NCBI GenBank assembly: GCA_045591645.1
Contig: JAZNTG010000018.1
Location: 1-8,800 of the forward strand
Length of the DNA stretch: 8,800 nucleotides
Reading direction: 5' to 3'
DNA from: SFWF01 sp045591645
Lineage (GTDB): Bacteria > Bacillota > Clostridia > Oscillospirales > Acutalibacteraceae
This document shows positions 1 to 5,102 of the stretch, in pieces. The position numbers were made by a program, and so were the translations under genes. The notes under the pieces are model-generated. The model saw nothing but the letters and a program-made list of their open reading frames with translations, was not told where the DNA came from and ran no database searches. Each line of letters starts with the position of its first letter. The stretch's first letter is position 1.

Positions 1-7
1 TTTTTGC

Positions 8-177
8 GTGGAAGTGGGACAAACTGTGGTCAAACTCAAATTCCACACTTTTTTGAGTTTTCTTATAACCCCGAAAGTCCGCATAAACAAAGGCTTTTCG
101 GGTCTTACGTAGAATCTCGGCTATAACTGCCCGACACGCTCCCAAAACTAGCGCCCTACCAACTGGGCGACACCTCG
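8..177 (-). ncRNA. tRNA-Pro-like RNA element, distal copy A
   Basis: On the minus strand the element starts CGAGGTG-TC-GCCC-AGTTGGTA-GGGC. The D-stem is perfectly paired (GCCC/GGGC) and followed by TTTTGGGA, a textbook proline anticodon loop with UGG at 144-142. The anticodon stem is poor: about three of five positions pair, one of them G-U. The next segment can form a 5-bp hairpin with a 7-base loop (134-129 with 121-117), but it lacks the TTCRA T-loop signature. A possible acceptor partner CACTTC lies only at 16-11, more than 150 bases away, and copy B has no equivalent. No promoter is evident between the copies, so it is probably co-transcribed with copy B. Alternatively it is a tRNA pseudogene. 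Confidence 0.5.
70..102. other. Hairpin inside tRNA-like copy A
   Basis: CCCGAAA (70-76) pairs perfectly with TTTCGGG (96-102) around a 19-base loop. It uses the conserved CCGAAA block at 71-83 but pairs it with a different flank than copy B does, so the two copies fold this block differently. A second AT-rich inverted repeat, AAACTCAAA (32-40) with TTTGAGTTT (52-60), lies nearby. Confidence 0.4.
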
Positions 178-193
178 ATTTATTCAATTTTTA

Positions 194-361
194 ATGTCTG
201 TGGGATACTATGCGGTCGTTGCCACTTGTTGCGGTTTTTTCGGAAATCCCACAATCCGAAAATCCGCAGTGTTAAAGGGATATTTGAAGTTTTAGGAAAA
301 GTCCTGAATGTCGTCGGTCGTGCTCCAAAATGTCGCGCGCTACCAACTACGCTACATCTCG
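194..361 (-). ncRNA. tRNA-Pro-like RNA element, promoter-proximal copy B
   Basis: Read on the minus strand, the element begins CGAGATG-TA-GCGT-AGTTGGTA-GCGC. This is the acceptor 5' strand, U8/A9-like positions, D-stem and D-loop (with GG) of a bacterial proline tRNA. The D-stem pairs G10-C25, C11-G24, G12-C23 and U13-G22. The anticodon region (TTTTGGA, 330-324) is one G shorter than in copy A, and its flanks pair poorly. No normal T-arm and no CATCTCG acceptor partner follow. Instead there are about 120 further bases, including a strong hairpin at 231-267. It starts roughly 15 bases after the predicted transcription start of a consensus promoter. It could be a decayed tRNA gene kept under its old promoter, or a tRNA-derived small RNA. 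It is not a functional canonical tRNA. Function unknown. Confidence 0.5.
231..267. other. Strong hairpin inside tRNA-like copy B
   Basis: GCGG-TT-TTTTCGGA (231-244) pairs with TCCGAAAA-T-CCGC (255-267): two helices of 8 and 4 bp, a small internal loop, and a 10-base apical loop (245-254). No U-run follows on either strand, so it reads as RNA structure within the element and not as a terminator. In addition, TGTGGGAT (199-206) and ATCCCACA (246-253) form an alternative 8-bp pairing that would use the apical loop. Confidence 0.55.
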
Positions 362-382
362 ATTACAAATTGTGACTTTGTT

Positions 383-411
383 ATTATATTCTAAAAAGCC
401 TGAGTTGTCAA
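383..411 (-). promoter_or_regulatory. Perfect consensus sigma-A promoter for the tRNA-like array
   Basis: On the minus strand TTGACA (411-406) is followed after exactly 17 bases by TATAAT (388-383). The predicted transcription start is near 376, about 15 bases before the tRNA-like element at 361. An exact match in both hexamers with ideal spacing is typical of stable-RNA promoters, and no minus-strand protein gene follows in the window. Confidence 0.8.
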
Positions 412-423
412 ACATTATGTTTG
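409..423. promoter_or_regulatory. 15-bp perfect 7-1-7 palindrome, candidate operator
   Basis: CAAACAT-T-ATGTTTG is a perfect inverted repeat with a one-base centre. It lies between two divergent promoters, overlaps the last three bases of the minus-strand -35 hexamer (406-411) and ends 6 bases before the plus-strand -35 (430-435). The 7-1-7 geometry resembles boxes of Fur-family dimers, but the sequence itself does not identify the regulator. Confidence 0.4.
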
Positions 424-429
424 GAAAAT

Positions 430-458
430 TTGTATTTGGTTGGGATAATGTGTATAAT
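430..458 (+). promoter_or_regulatory. Probable promoter of the methyltransferase-like gene
   Basis: TTGTAT (430-435), a 17-base spacer and a perfect TATAAT (453-458) lie upstream of the start at 486. The predicted start of transcription near 465 leaves a leader of about 20 bases that contains the GGAG ribosome binding site (474-477). Confidence 0.6.
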
Positions 459-485
459 AATAAAAAATGAAGCGGAGTTTTGCTA

Positions 486-788
486 ATGTCGGTTTTTGAG
501 AGGATATACAATGTGGTCAAAAATATTCCCGAGGGGCGCGTTGCTACCTACGGACAGGTTGCTGTGCTGGCGGGCAACCCGCGGTGGGCACGAGTTGTGG
601 GCTATGCGCTTCACAATAACCCACAACCGGGCACGATACCCTGTCACCGCGTTGTGAACAGAGAGGGGAGAGTTGCCGATTCGTTCGCATTCGGCGGCGG
701 TCAGACTCAAAGGGAGCTTCTTGAAAAAGAAGGCATAATTTTTGAGGCTGACGGTCATATAGATCTTAGAAAATTCGGTATGTTTTAA
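486..788 (+). CDS. MGMT/Ogt-family DNA alkyltransferase, short single-domain form
   Basis: The 100-residue protein matches the DNA-binding/active-site domain of O6-alkylguanine-DNA alkyltransferases and little else. These proteins flip out an alkylated guanine and move the alkyl group to a cysteine, in a suicidal repair reaction. Visible signatures are EGRVATYGQVA (helix-turn-helix region), ARVVGYAL with the arginine finger at R36, IPCHRVV with the acceptor Cys at C53, and GGGQTQRELLEKEG near the C-terminus. The usual N-terminal domain is absent, as in alkyltransferase-like (Atl) proteins. Atl proteins carry PWHR, however, whereas this one keeps PCHR, so it may still react. ATG at 486 is preferred over an in-frame TTG at 480 because GGAG at 474-477 is 8 bases from the ATG but only 2 from the TTG. 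It has its own promoter and no partner gene. Confidence 0.88.
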   Translation: MSVFERIYNVVKNIPEGRVATYGQVAVLAGNPRWARVVGYALHNNPQPGTIPCHRVVNREGRVADSFAFGGGQTQRELLEKEGIIFEADGHIDLRKFGMF

Positions 789-2119
789 TCGTCAAATTCG
801 TCTTTTTTCATAGGCTTATATCTAACCTTGCGACGCTTTTTCTTGTTCAGATTGAGCCATATTGTGAGTGAGATAAAGCCTACAGCTGCTACGGCGATCA
901 AAACATAAACGATTTTCATAACTGTAGAAGTAAACACGGTTGTTGCGACATTTTTTGCATCTCTTGCAAAGGTACGGAGTTTACTTGCTTCGACATCTGT
1001 AGCCGCAACGAGATCTATCGTACCGATCTTTTCTTCGGCATAGTATATGTCTGCCGAGCCGAGAATATCGCCCTTTTTAATAGGGGCATCTATCTCTTCA
1101 TAATACGGTTTGGAATCAATAACTATCGTAGAGGTGTCGGCATCAACGGGAAGCAGAGCCTCAAGACCGCCTTTCAGCGTCAGTTGAACGAAATCAACAT
1201 CCTTTGCAAGATTGACCTTGATCTCATCGACGGGAGTGGTGGTTTCGAGCACCGTCTTATATTCGAAATTCTTGAAAGCCCATCGGTACATATTTGCTGA
1301 GTCGATAAAATCATTTCTGGCACCGTTTATAGTCTCTGCGTTCAGTATGATAGCCATATAGGTGTAACCTCCGTAGGAGGCCATACTGACGACACATCTG
1401 CCAGCCTCGTCGGTAAAACCCGTCTTTCCGCAAACGGTATACTGATAATACACATTCGAATTAGGGTTCATCATCATATTAGTATTTGCGATGACTCTTG
1501 ATGCATGCACATCGGTGGCTTCCATAGTATAGGTGGCGTTGGAGGCAGTCTGTTTAATTATATCGATCTCAAAAGCATATTTTGCAAGCTTATATATTTC
1601 TTCTGCGGTGGTATAATGCTCATCGTCGTGTAGACCTACAGGATTTACGTAATGAGTGTTGGTGAGCCCCATTTGGGCCGCCTTTGCATTCATCATATCG
1701 ACAAAATTATCAATAGTGCCGCCGACGTGCTCGGCGATAGCATAGGCTACATCGCCGTGTGATGAAATGAGCAGGGAAGCTAAAGCGTCCTTTGCTTTCA
1801 TTTTTTCACCGACCTGAAGATTGTAGACCACGGAGCCTGTACCAAGAATACGGTTATTAGCTTCCTTGGAGTAAGTAATATAGGTGTTGTCGAGGTTGGG
1901 CATATTTTCCACCATAACGATAGCGGTCATAAGCTTTGTTATGGAGGCGGGATACATTATTTTTGTGGGATTTTTGGAGTACAGAATATCGCCTGTATCC
2001 ATACTGATGAGCATGGCGGCGTCACAGTGTAACTCGTATCCTGTTATCTGGTATGCATTTGCGGAAAAAGAAAATACAAGCAAAAGCACTAAAATCAGGG
2101 CAACAATCTTTTTTTTCAT
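785..2119 (-). CDS. D-alanyl-D-alanine carboxypeptidase (DacA-like, peptidase S11)
   Basis: A 444-residue penicillin-binding protein that removes the terminal D-Ala from peptidoglycan pentapeptides outside the membrane. Residues 1-22 form a signal peptide (MKKK, hydrophobic run, SANA). The S11 domain follows, with SITK at 59-62 (nucleophile S59, base K62), NPVGLHDDEHYTTAEE around 159-174 and KTG at 232-234. The second motif, normally SxN (SGN), reads SHG at 120-122, so the usual Asn is missing. A PBP5-like C-terminal beta domain spans about 285-375. A membrane helix at about 401-424 and a basic tail (KKKRRK) follow; PBP5 itself uses an amphipathic helix instead. The start at 2119 is chosen over a longer frame (2161) because CGGAG sits 6-7 bases upstream and the signal peptide begins there. 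Only weak TATACT-like -10 elements are seen at 2140-2145 and 2166-2171. Confidence 0.9.
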   Translation of the reverse strand: MKKKIVALILVLLLVFSFSANAYQITGYELHCDAAMLISMDTGDILYSKNPTKIMYPASITKLMTAIVMVENMPNLDNTYITYSKEANNRILGTGSVVYNLQVGEKMKAKDALASLLISSHGDVAYAIAEHVGGTIDNFVDMMNAKAAQMGLTNTHYVNPVGLHDDEHYTTAEEIYKLAKYAFEIDIIKQTASNATYTMEATDVHASRVIANTNMMMNPNSNVYYQYTVCGKTGFTDEAGRCVVSMASYGGYTYMAIILNAETINGARNDFIDSANMYRWAFKNFEYKTVLETTTPVDEIKVNLAKDVDFVQLTLKGGLEALLPVDADTSTIVIDSKPYYEEIDAPIKKGDILGSADIYYAEEKIGTIDLVAATDVEASKLRTFARDAKNVATTVFTSTVMKIVYVLIAVAAVGFISLTIWLNLNKKKRRKVRYKPMKKDEFDD

Positions 2120-2224
2120 AGCATTCTCCGATAGTTTGTAGTATAATGTTTTTAATAACATCTTTAGTATACATTATTTGGGACAAAAATAAAAGATTAA
2201 ATTTTTAAAAAAGAGGTCTTTTGT

Positions 2225-2902
2225 ATGGTTTATGTTACAGGGGATATGCATGGTGCCGAAACCCGTCTTTATGATAAAGAATGGCGTAAGCTAAAGGCAG
2301 GCGATGTACTCATAGTTTGCGGAGATTTCGGATATATATGGGATGGCGGCAAAAAAGAAGAGGAATATATAAAGTACTTCGGCAGCCGCAAATTTACAGT
2401 TGCATTCGTGGACGGCACACACGAAAACTTTAACAAGATAAACAACTGCAGAGAGACCTATTGGAAGGGTGGAATGGTCCACCGAATAAACGGCAGCCTT
2501 CTTCACCTTATGCGCGGACAGATATTTAATATTGATGGTAACACCATATTTACGTTTGGCGGAGGAGAATCGGAGGACAAGGATATCCGTGCCGAAAAAG
2601 GGCTTTATTGGAGGGAGGAGCTTCCCACTCCTGCAGAAATGGCAAAGGGTGCGGAAATGCTGGACAGCGTCGGCTGCAAGGTTGATTATATAATTACGCA
2701 TGAGCCACCCAAAAGAGTTAAGAGTGCTATGCTCCTGCGTACGGGAAGAGCAGACCGAGTAAATAAGCTGAATGGCTATTTTGAAGAGATAGGGCAGGGC
2801 TGTGAGTTTAAAAAATGGTACTTTGGCTCACTGCATGAGGACCGTGCGGTAACGCCTATTCACACCTGCGTATATAGCCGTATTGTACCGCTTGGCAAAT
2901 AA
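2225..2902 (+). CDS. Calcineurin-like metallophosphoesterase
   Basis: A 225-residue cytoplasmic protein with the metallophosphoesterase fold and no signal peptide. Metal-binding blocks appear in order: GDMHG (D7, H9), GDFG (D34), DGTHEN (63-68), ITHEPP (H159) and FGSLHEDR (200-207). In the general family the third block is GNH[DE] and the last is GHxH. Here Asn is T65 and the first His is S202. Both changed positions normally bind the second metal, while the site-1 ligands remain. From memory, related Firmicutes proteins also read DGTH and FGSxH, so this may be a subfamily trait and not decay. The substrate cannot be told from sequence. GAGGT (2213-2217) lies 7 bases before the ATG. No convincing promoter is seen in 2120-2224, which this gene shares divergently with dacA. 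Confidence 0.82.
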   Translation: MVYVTGDMHGAETRLYDKEWRKLKAGDVLIVCGDFGYIWDGGKKEEEYIKYFGSRKFTVAFVDGTHENFNKINNCRETYWKGGMVHRINGSLLHLMRGQIFNIDGNTIFTFGGGESEDKDIRAEKGLYWREELPTPAEMAKGAEMLDSVGCKVDYIITHEPPKRVKSAMLLRTGRADRVNKLNGYFEEIGQGCEFKKWYFGSLHEDRAVTPIHTCVYSRIVPLGK

Positions 2903-2905
2903 GAA

Positions 2906-2934
2906 TTGCAAAAACAGGATTTTTATGGTACAAT
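2906..2934 (+). promoter_or_regulatory. Extended -10 promoter of the PASTA pseudokinase gene
   Basis: TTGCAA (2906-2911), a 17-base spacer and TACAAT (2929-2934), preceded by TGG (2926-2928), give an extended -10 promoter starting right after the phosphoesterase stop codon. The predicted start near 2941 gives a leader of about 30 bases, with GGAGG at 2960-2964. The gene can therefore be expressed independently of its upstream neighbour. Confidence 0.6.
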
Positions 2935-2971
2935 ATTAAAATCATAATTCTGATTTAACGGAGGAAACCCT

Positions 2972-4681
2972 ATGGTAAACACCGAAAGATTATGTATGGG
3001 TTGTATGAACGACAACGGAGGCGAAAAGATATGTCCCATATGCGGATACGACTCTTCGCTTGATAATTCTGCGCAGTATCTTTCTGTCGGAACTTGGCTT
3101 AACAGCAACCGTTATCTGATTGGAAAGGTAATTGAAGAGAACGGAGACGCTGTTGTCTATATCGGTTGGGATAATGACAATAACACTGTTGTAAATATAA
3201 CCGAGTATCTGCCTGCGGGACTTTCAAGACGCAGCGCGGACCGTCTGACTGTATCGCCGAGTGACAATGACGCCATTGCATTCAACAAAGGGTTTGATGA
3301 ATTTGTACAGCTGCATACTCGTCTTTCCAAAATTAAAGCTGTCGGAATTTTACCCGTTGTAGATGTTTTTGAGTCAAACGGCACGGTATATTCCGTGTCA
3401 TCCACTGTTTCCAGCATATCGCTTAAAGATTTTCTCATCCGCAACGGCGGTACGCTTAAATGGGAGCAAGTAAAGCCTTTATTTATTCCGCTGCTTTCAG
3501 CACTTTCAGAGCTTCACGATGTCGGTATTGTTCACAGAGGCATTTCTCCCGATACTATTTTAGTCGGACGCGACGGAAGATTATATCTTACAGGCTTTTC
3601 AGTAAAATCTGCAAGAATTGCTAACACCGAGTTTGCTTACAAGCTGGCTTCCGGATACTCAGCCCCCGAGCAGTATGATATTGAGGTCGAATCAGGTGCG
3701 GCGTGTGATATTTATGCACTGGGCGCAGTACTGTTTAGATGTATTATCGGAGCTACTCCTCCCGACGCAAAGGATAGACTGGCTAATGATAAGCTGACCA
3801 TTCCTGCAAATGCTGCACAAAACGTTTCAAAGGGTGCACTAGCTGCAATAGCAAACGCACTCAAGGTTGACCCTGCGACCAGAATAGTTTCTGCAGATCG
3901 CTTTAAGAAAATGATAGAGGCTGCTGCAGGCGTCGTTGCTAAACCTGAAACGGCAGAAGAGATGAACCTACAAAAGAAAAAAGGCTCTGACGGAAAAAAA
4001 TATGCTGTAATATCTTCGCTTATAACCGCGGCAGTTTTTATTGGAATAGCGGTGGCGATCTTCTTCCTCTTTGATCTCGGAAACGTTTCTAACAAGGATA
4101 ATAACGATGATAACAATGCCACCTCCTCGGTAGTTGAGCCTATTTTCTCTCAGACTAACGTTAAGTTTGACGATAACGGAATTGAAGTTCCTGATTGGAT
4201 CGGCAAGACATACAGTGAAGCTGTAAAGGAACTGAACGACCAGAACTTGGAGCTGGAGATCGTTATAATCGGTAAGGTTTATTCGGATAGTTATGAAAGA
4301 GGCAGTATTGTAGATCAGACTGTAAAAGGCGAAAAGGTCGAGCCTAATTCTGAGATCGGTATTTATATCAGTCTCGGAAAGTCGTCGCTTACTATGCCTG
4401 ACCTTATAGGTCGTACACGTGACGAAGCGATGCTGATCCTCTATAGAGAGGGCTTCCTTATAGACAACTTTGAGTTCAGAGAAAGAGTCTCAAACGCGCC
4501 CTCGGGCGTGGTTATCGGAATGAGCGTAGATCCGGGAGATGTTGTGTCTGTTGATGAGCATATAATTATTGATTATTGCCGTGAGTCAGATGAGACTGAT
4601 ACTCCGAGTGACATTCCAACGAGCTCGGAGGAATCGGGCGGTATCGGTTCAGGAAGCGACCTTCCATTAACCTCAGAATAA
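2972..4681 (+). CDS. Zinc-ribbon / pseudokinase / PASTA membrane protein
   Basis: A 569-residue single-pass membrane protein. Residues 8-24 form a zinc ribbon (C8, C11, C21, C24). Residues about 47-315 have the Ser/Thr kinase fold. The closest style I recall is the clostridial kinases with GQGGFG, VAIKEYFP, HRDISPDNI and LIDFG. Here these read EENGDA (56-60 region), VNITEYL (T77 in place of the ATP-binding Lys), HRGISPDTI (G190 in place of the catalytic Asp) and LTGFS (G208 in place of the metal-binding Asp). Scaffold motifs remain: APEQY (231-235), DIYALG (246-251) and PATR with R304. It is thus most likely a pseudokinase. A membrane helix (about 344-367) leads to two PASTA domains (about 404-469 and 472-537) and an acidic Ser/Thr/Gly-rich tail. 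PASTA domains bind muropeptides or peptidoglycan, so an extracellular sensing and intracellular scaffolding role is inferred. GGAGG lies 7 bases before the ATG. No phosphatase gene adjoins it. Confidence 0.9.
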   Translation: MVNTERLCMGCMNDNGGEKICPICGYDSSLDNSAQYLSVGTWLNSNRYLIGKVIEENGDAVVYIGWDNDNNTVVNITEYLPAGLSRRSADRLTVSPSDNDAIAFNKGFDEFVQLHTRLSKIKAVGILPVVDVFESNGTVYSVSSTVSSISLKDFLIRNGGTLKWEQVKPLFIPLLSALSELHDVGIVHRGISPDTILVGRDGRLYLTGFSVKSARIANTEFAYKLASGYSAPEQYDIEVESGAACDIYALGAVLFRCIIGATPPDAKDRLANDKLTIPANAAQNVSKGALAAIANALKVDPATRIVSADRFKKMIEAAAGVVAKPETAEEMNLQKKKGSDGKKYAVISSLITAAVFIGIAVAIFFLFDLGNVSNKDNNDDNNATSSVVEPIFSQTNVKFDDNGIEVPDWIGKTYSEAVKELNDQNLELEIVIIGKVYSDSYERGSIVDQTVKGEKVEPNSEIGIYISLGKSSLTMPDLIGRTRDEAMLILYREGFLIDNFEFRERVSNAPSGVVIGMSVDPGDVVSVDEHIIIDYCRESDETDTPSDIPTSSEESGGIGSGSDLPLTSE

Positions 4682-4688
4682 AACAGTA

Positions 4689-4729
4689 AGGGCTGTCTCC
4701 AAAGAGACAGCCCTGTGTTTGTTTATTTT
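4689..4729. terminator. Bidirectional intrinsic terminator
   Basis: GGGCTGTCTC (4690-4699) pairs with GAGACAGCCC (4704-4713) around the loop CAAA, with an extra A4689-T4714 pair: an 11-bp GC-rich stem. On the plus strand a T-rich run follows (4715-4730), ending the pseudokinase transcript. On the minus strand TTACTGTTTT follows the stem, so it probably also ends the acpP transcript arriving from the right. Confidence 0.9.
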
Positions 4730-4738
4730 TAAAAGATT

Positions 4739-4967
4739 ATTTTACTTTCTTATCAATATAATCAACAATATCACCGATAGTCTGGATATTTTCAACATCC
4801 TCATCGGGGATCTCAATGCCAAATTCGTCTTCTATAGACATAAGGAGATCAACAAGATCAAGGCTGTCAGCGCCAAGATCGTCGGCGATTTTAGTTTCTG
4901 CCGTCATAGTGTCCTTATCTGCGTCAAGCTGTTCTGCTAAAATTTCGGTAATTTTTTCAAAAGTCAT
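4739..4967 (-). CDS. acpP: Acyl carrier protein
   Basis: A 76-residue acidic acyl carrier protein, the cytosolic carrier of growing acyl chains in fatty acid synthesis. The GADSLDLVDL motif places the 4'-phosphopantetheine attachment serine at S35, and IEDEFGIEIPDED is the usual acidic recognition helix region. Length and helix pattern are normal for the family. The start at 4967 (MTFEKI) is chosen over an in-frame ATG at 4997. It gives the standard family length, and GGAGG at 4978-4982 lies upstream of it, though with a longish 10-base gap. The stop codon ends at about 4737-4739. No fab genes flank it, so it is a stand-alone transcription unit with its own strong promoter. Confidence 0.93.
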
Positions 4968-4995
4968 TATAATCTTTCCTCCGTTAAATATAGAC

Positions 4996-5034
4996 ATTCG
5001 GTTATTATTTATGGTATATTAAAACATACCGAAT
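4996..5034. promoter_or_regulatory. Nested inverted repeats at the acpP transcription start
   Basis: ATTCGGT (4996-5002) is an exact inverted match to ACCGAAT (5028-5034), and inside it GGTAT (5013-5017) matches ATACC (5026-5030). The inner imperfect 18-bp dyad (14 of 18 positions symmetric) lies just downstream of the acpP -10, a common place for a repressor site. Fatty acid genes of Firmicutes are often controlled by FapR or FabT, but the sequence does not clearly match either consensus as I remember it. In RNA the two dyads would compete for the arm at 5028-5030. Confidence 0.4.
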
Positions 5035-5036
5035 AA

Positions 5037-5065
5037 ATAATATGTTCTAATTGATGATTTGTCAA
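5037..5065 (-). promoter_or_regulatory. Strong promoter of acpP
   Basis: On the minus strand TTGACA (5065-5060), a 17-base spacer and TATTAT (5042-5037) form a near-consensus promoter. Transcription should start near 5030, giving a leader of about 60 bases before the acpP start at 4967. This fits the high expression expected of an acyl carrier protein. Confidence 0.75.
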
Positions 5066-5102
5066 CTGTTTTGTTGAAATTTGTAAAAGAAAGGGACCAA
5101 AA

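Larger units (their letters stand above)
8..361 (-). repeat. Two diverged tandem direct repeats, period about 185 bases
   Basis: Two collinear copies lie head to tail. Three anchors fix the register. CGAGGTG with its D-arm (copy A 5' end at 177) matches CGAGATG with its D-arm (copy B 5' end at 361), offset 184. CCGAAAGTCCGCA at 71-83 matches CCGAAAATCCGCA at 256-268, offset 185. GTGGGA at 14-19 matches GTGGGA at 200-205, offset 186. Between the anchors the copies have diverged heavily, with small indels. Since copy A reaches almost to the left edge, more copies may lie outside the window. Confidence 0.7.

Noticed and set aside
11..176. Acceptor-like helix GAGGTG/CACTTC closing copy A
   Set aside because: Six pairs including one G-U over more than 150 bases can arise by chance, and copy B has no equivalent at the matching position.
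231..267. Hairpin as an intrinsic terminator
   Set aside because: The stem is strong, but no T-run follows on either strand, and it lies inside the repeated tRNA-like element.
8..361. Intact tRNA genes or a CRISPR array
   Set aside because: Neither unit has a T-arm or matching acceptor 3' strand, and the anticodon stems are broken. Only two long diverged copies exist, unlike CRISPR repeats.
480..485. TTG start two codons upstream of the alkyltransferase ATG
   Set aside because: The GGAG site would be only 2 bases from TTG, while it is well spaced from the ATG at 486.
2120..2224. Promoters for dacA and the phosphoesterase
   Set aside because: Several TATACT/TATAAT-like hexamers are present on both strands, but none has an acceptable -35 at 16-18 bases, so I did not assign one.
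3712..4122. Long minus-strand open frame inside the pseudokinase gene
   Set aside because: It has no ribosome binding site or recognisable domain and lies antisense to a clearly coding frame, so it is a shadow frame.
5059..5087. Promoter for aroE (TTGTCA-17-TGTAAA)
   Set aside because: The -10 matches only 4 of 6 bases and the start would leave almost no leader; its -35 also coincides with the acpP -35 on the other strand. I mention it only as a weak possibility.
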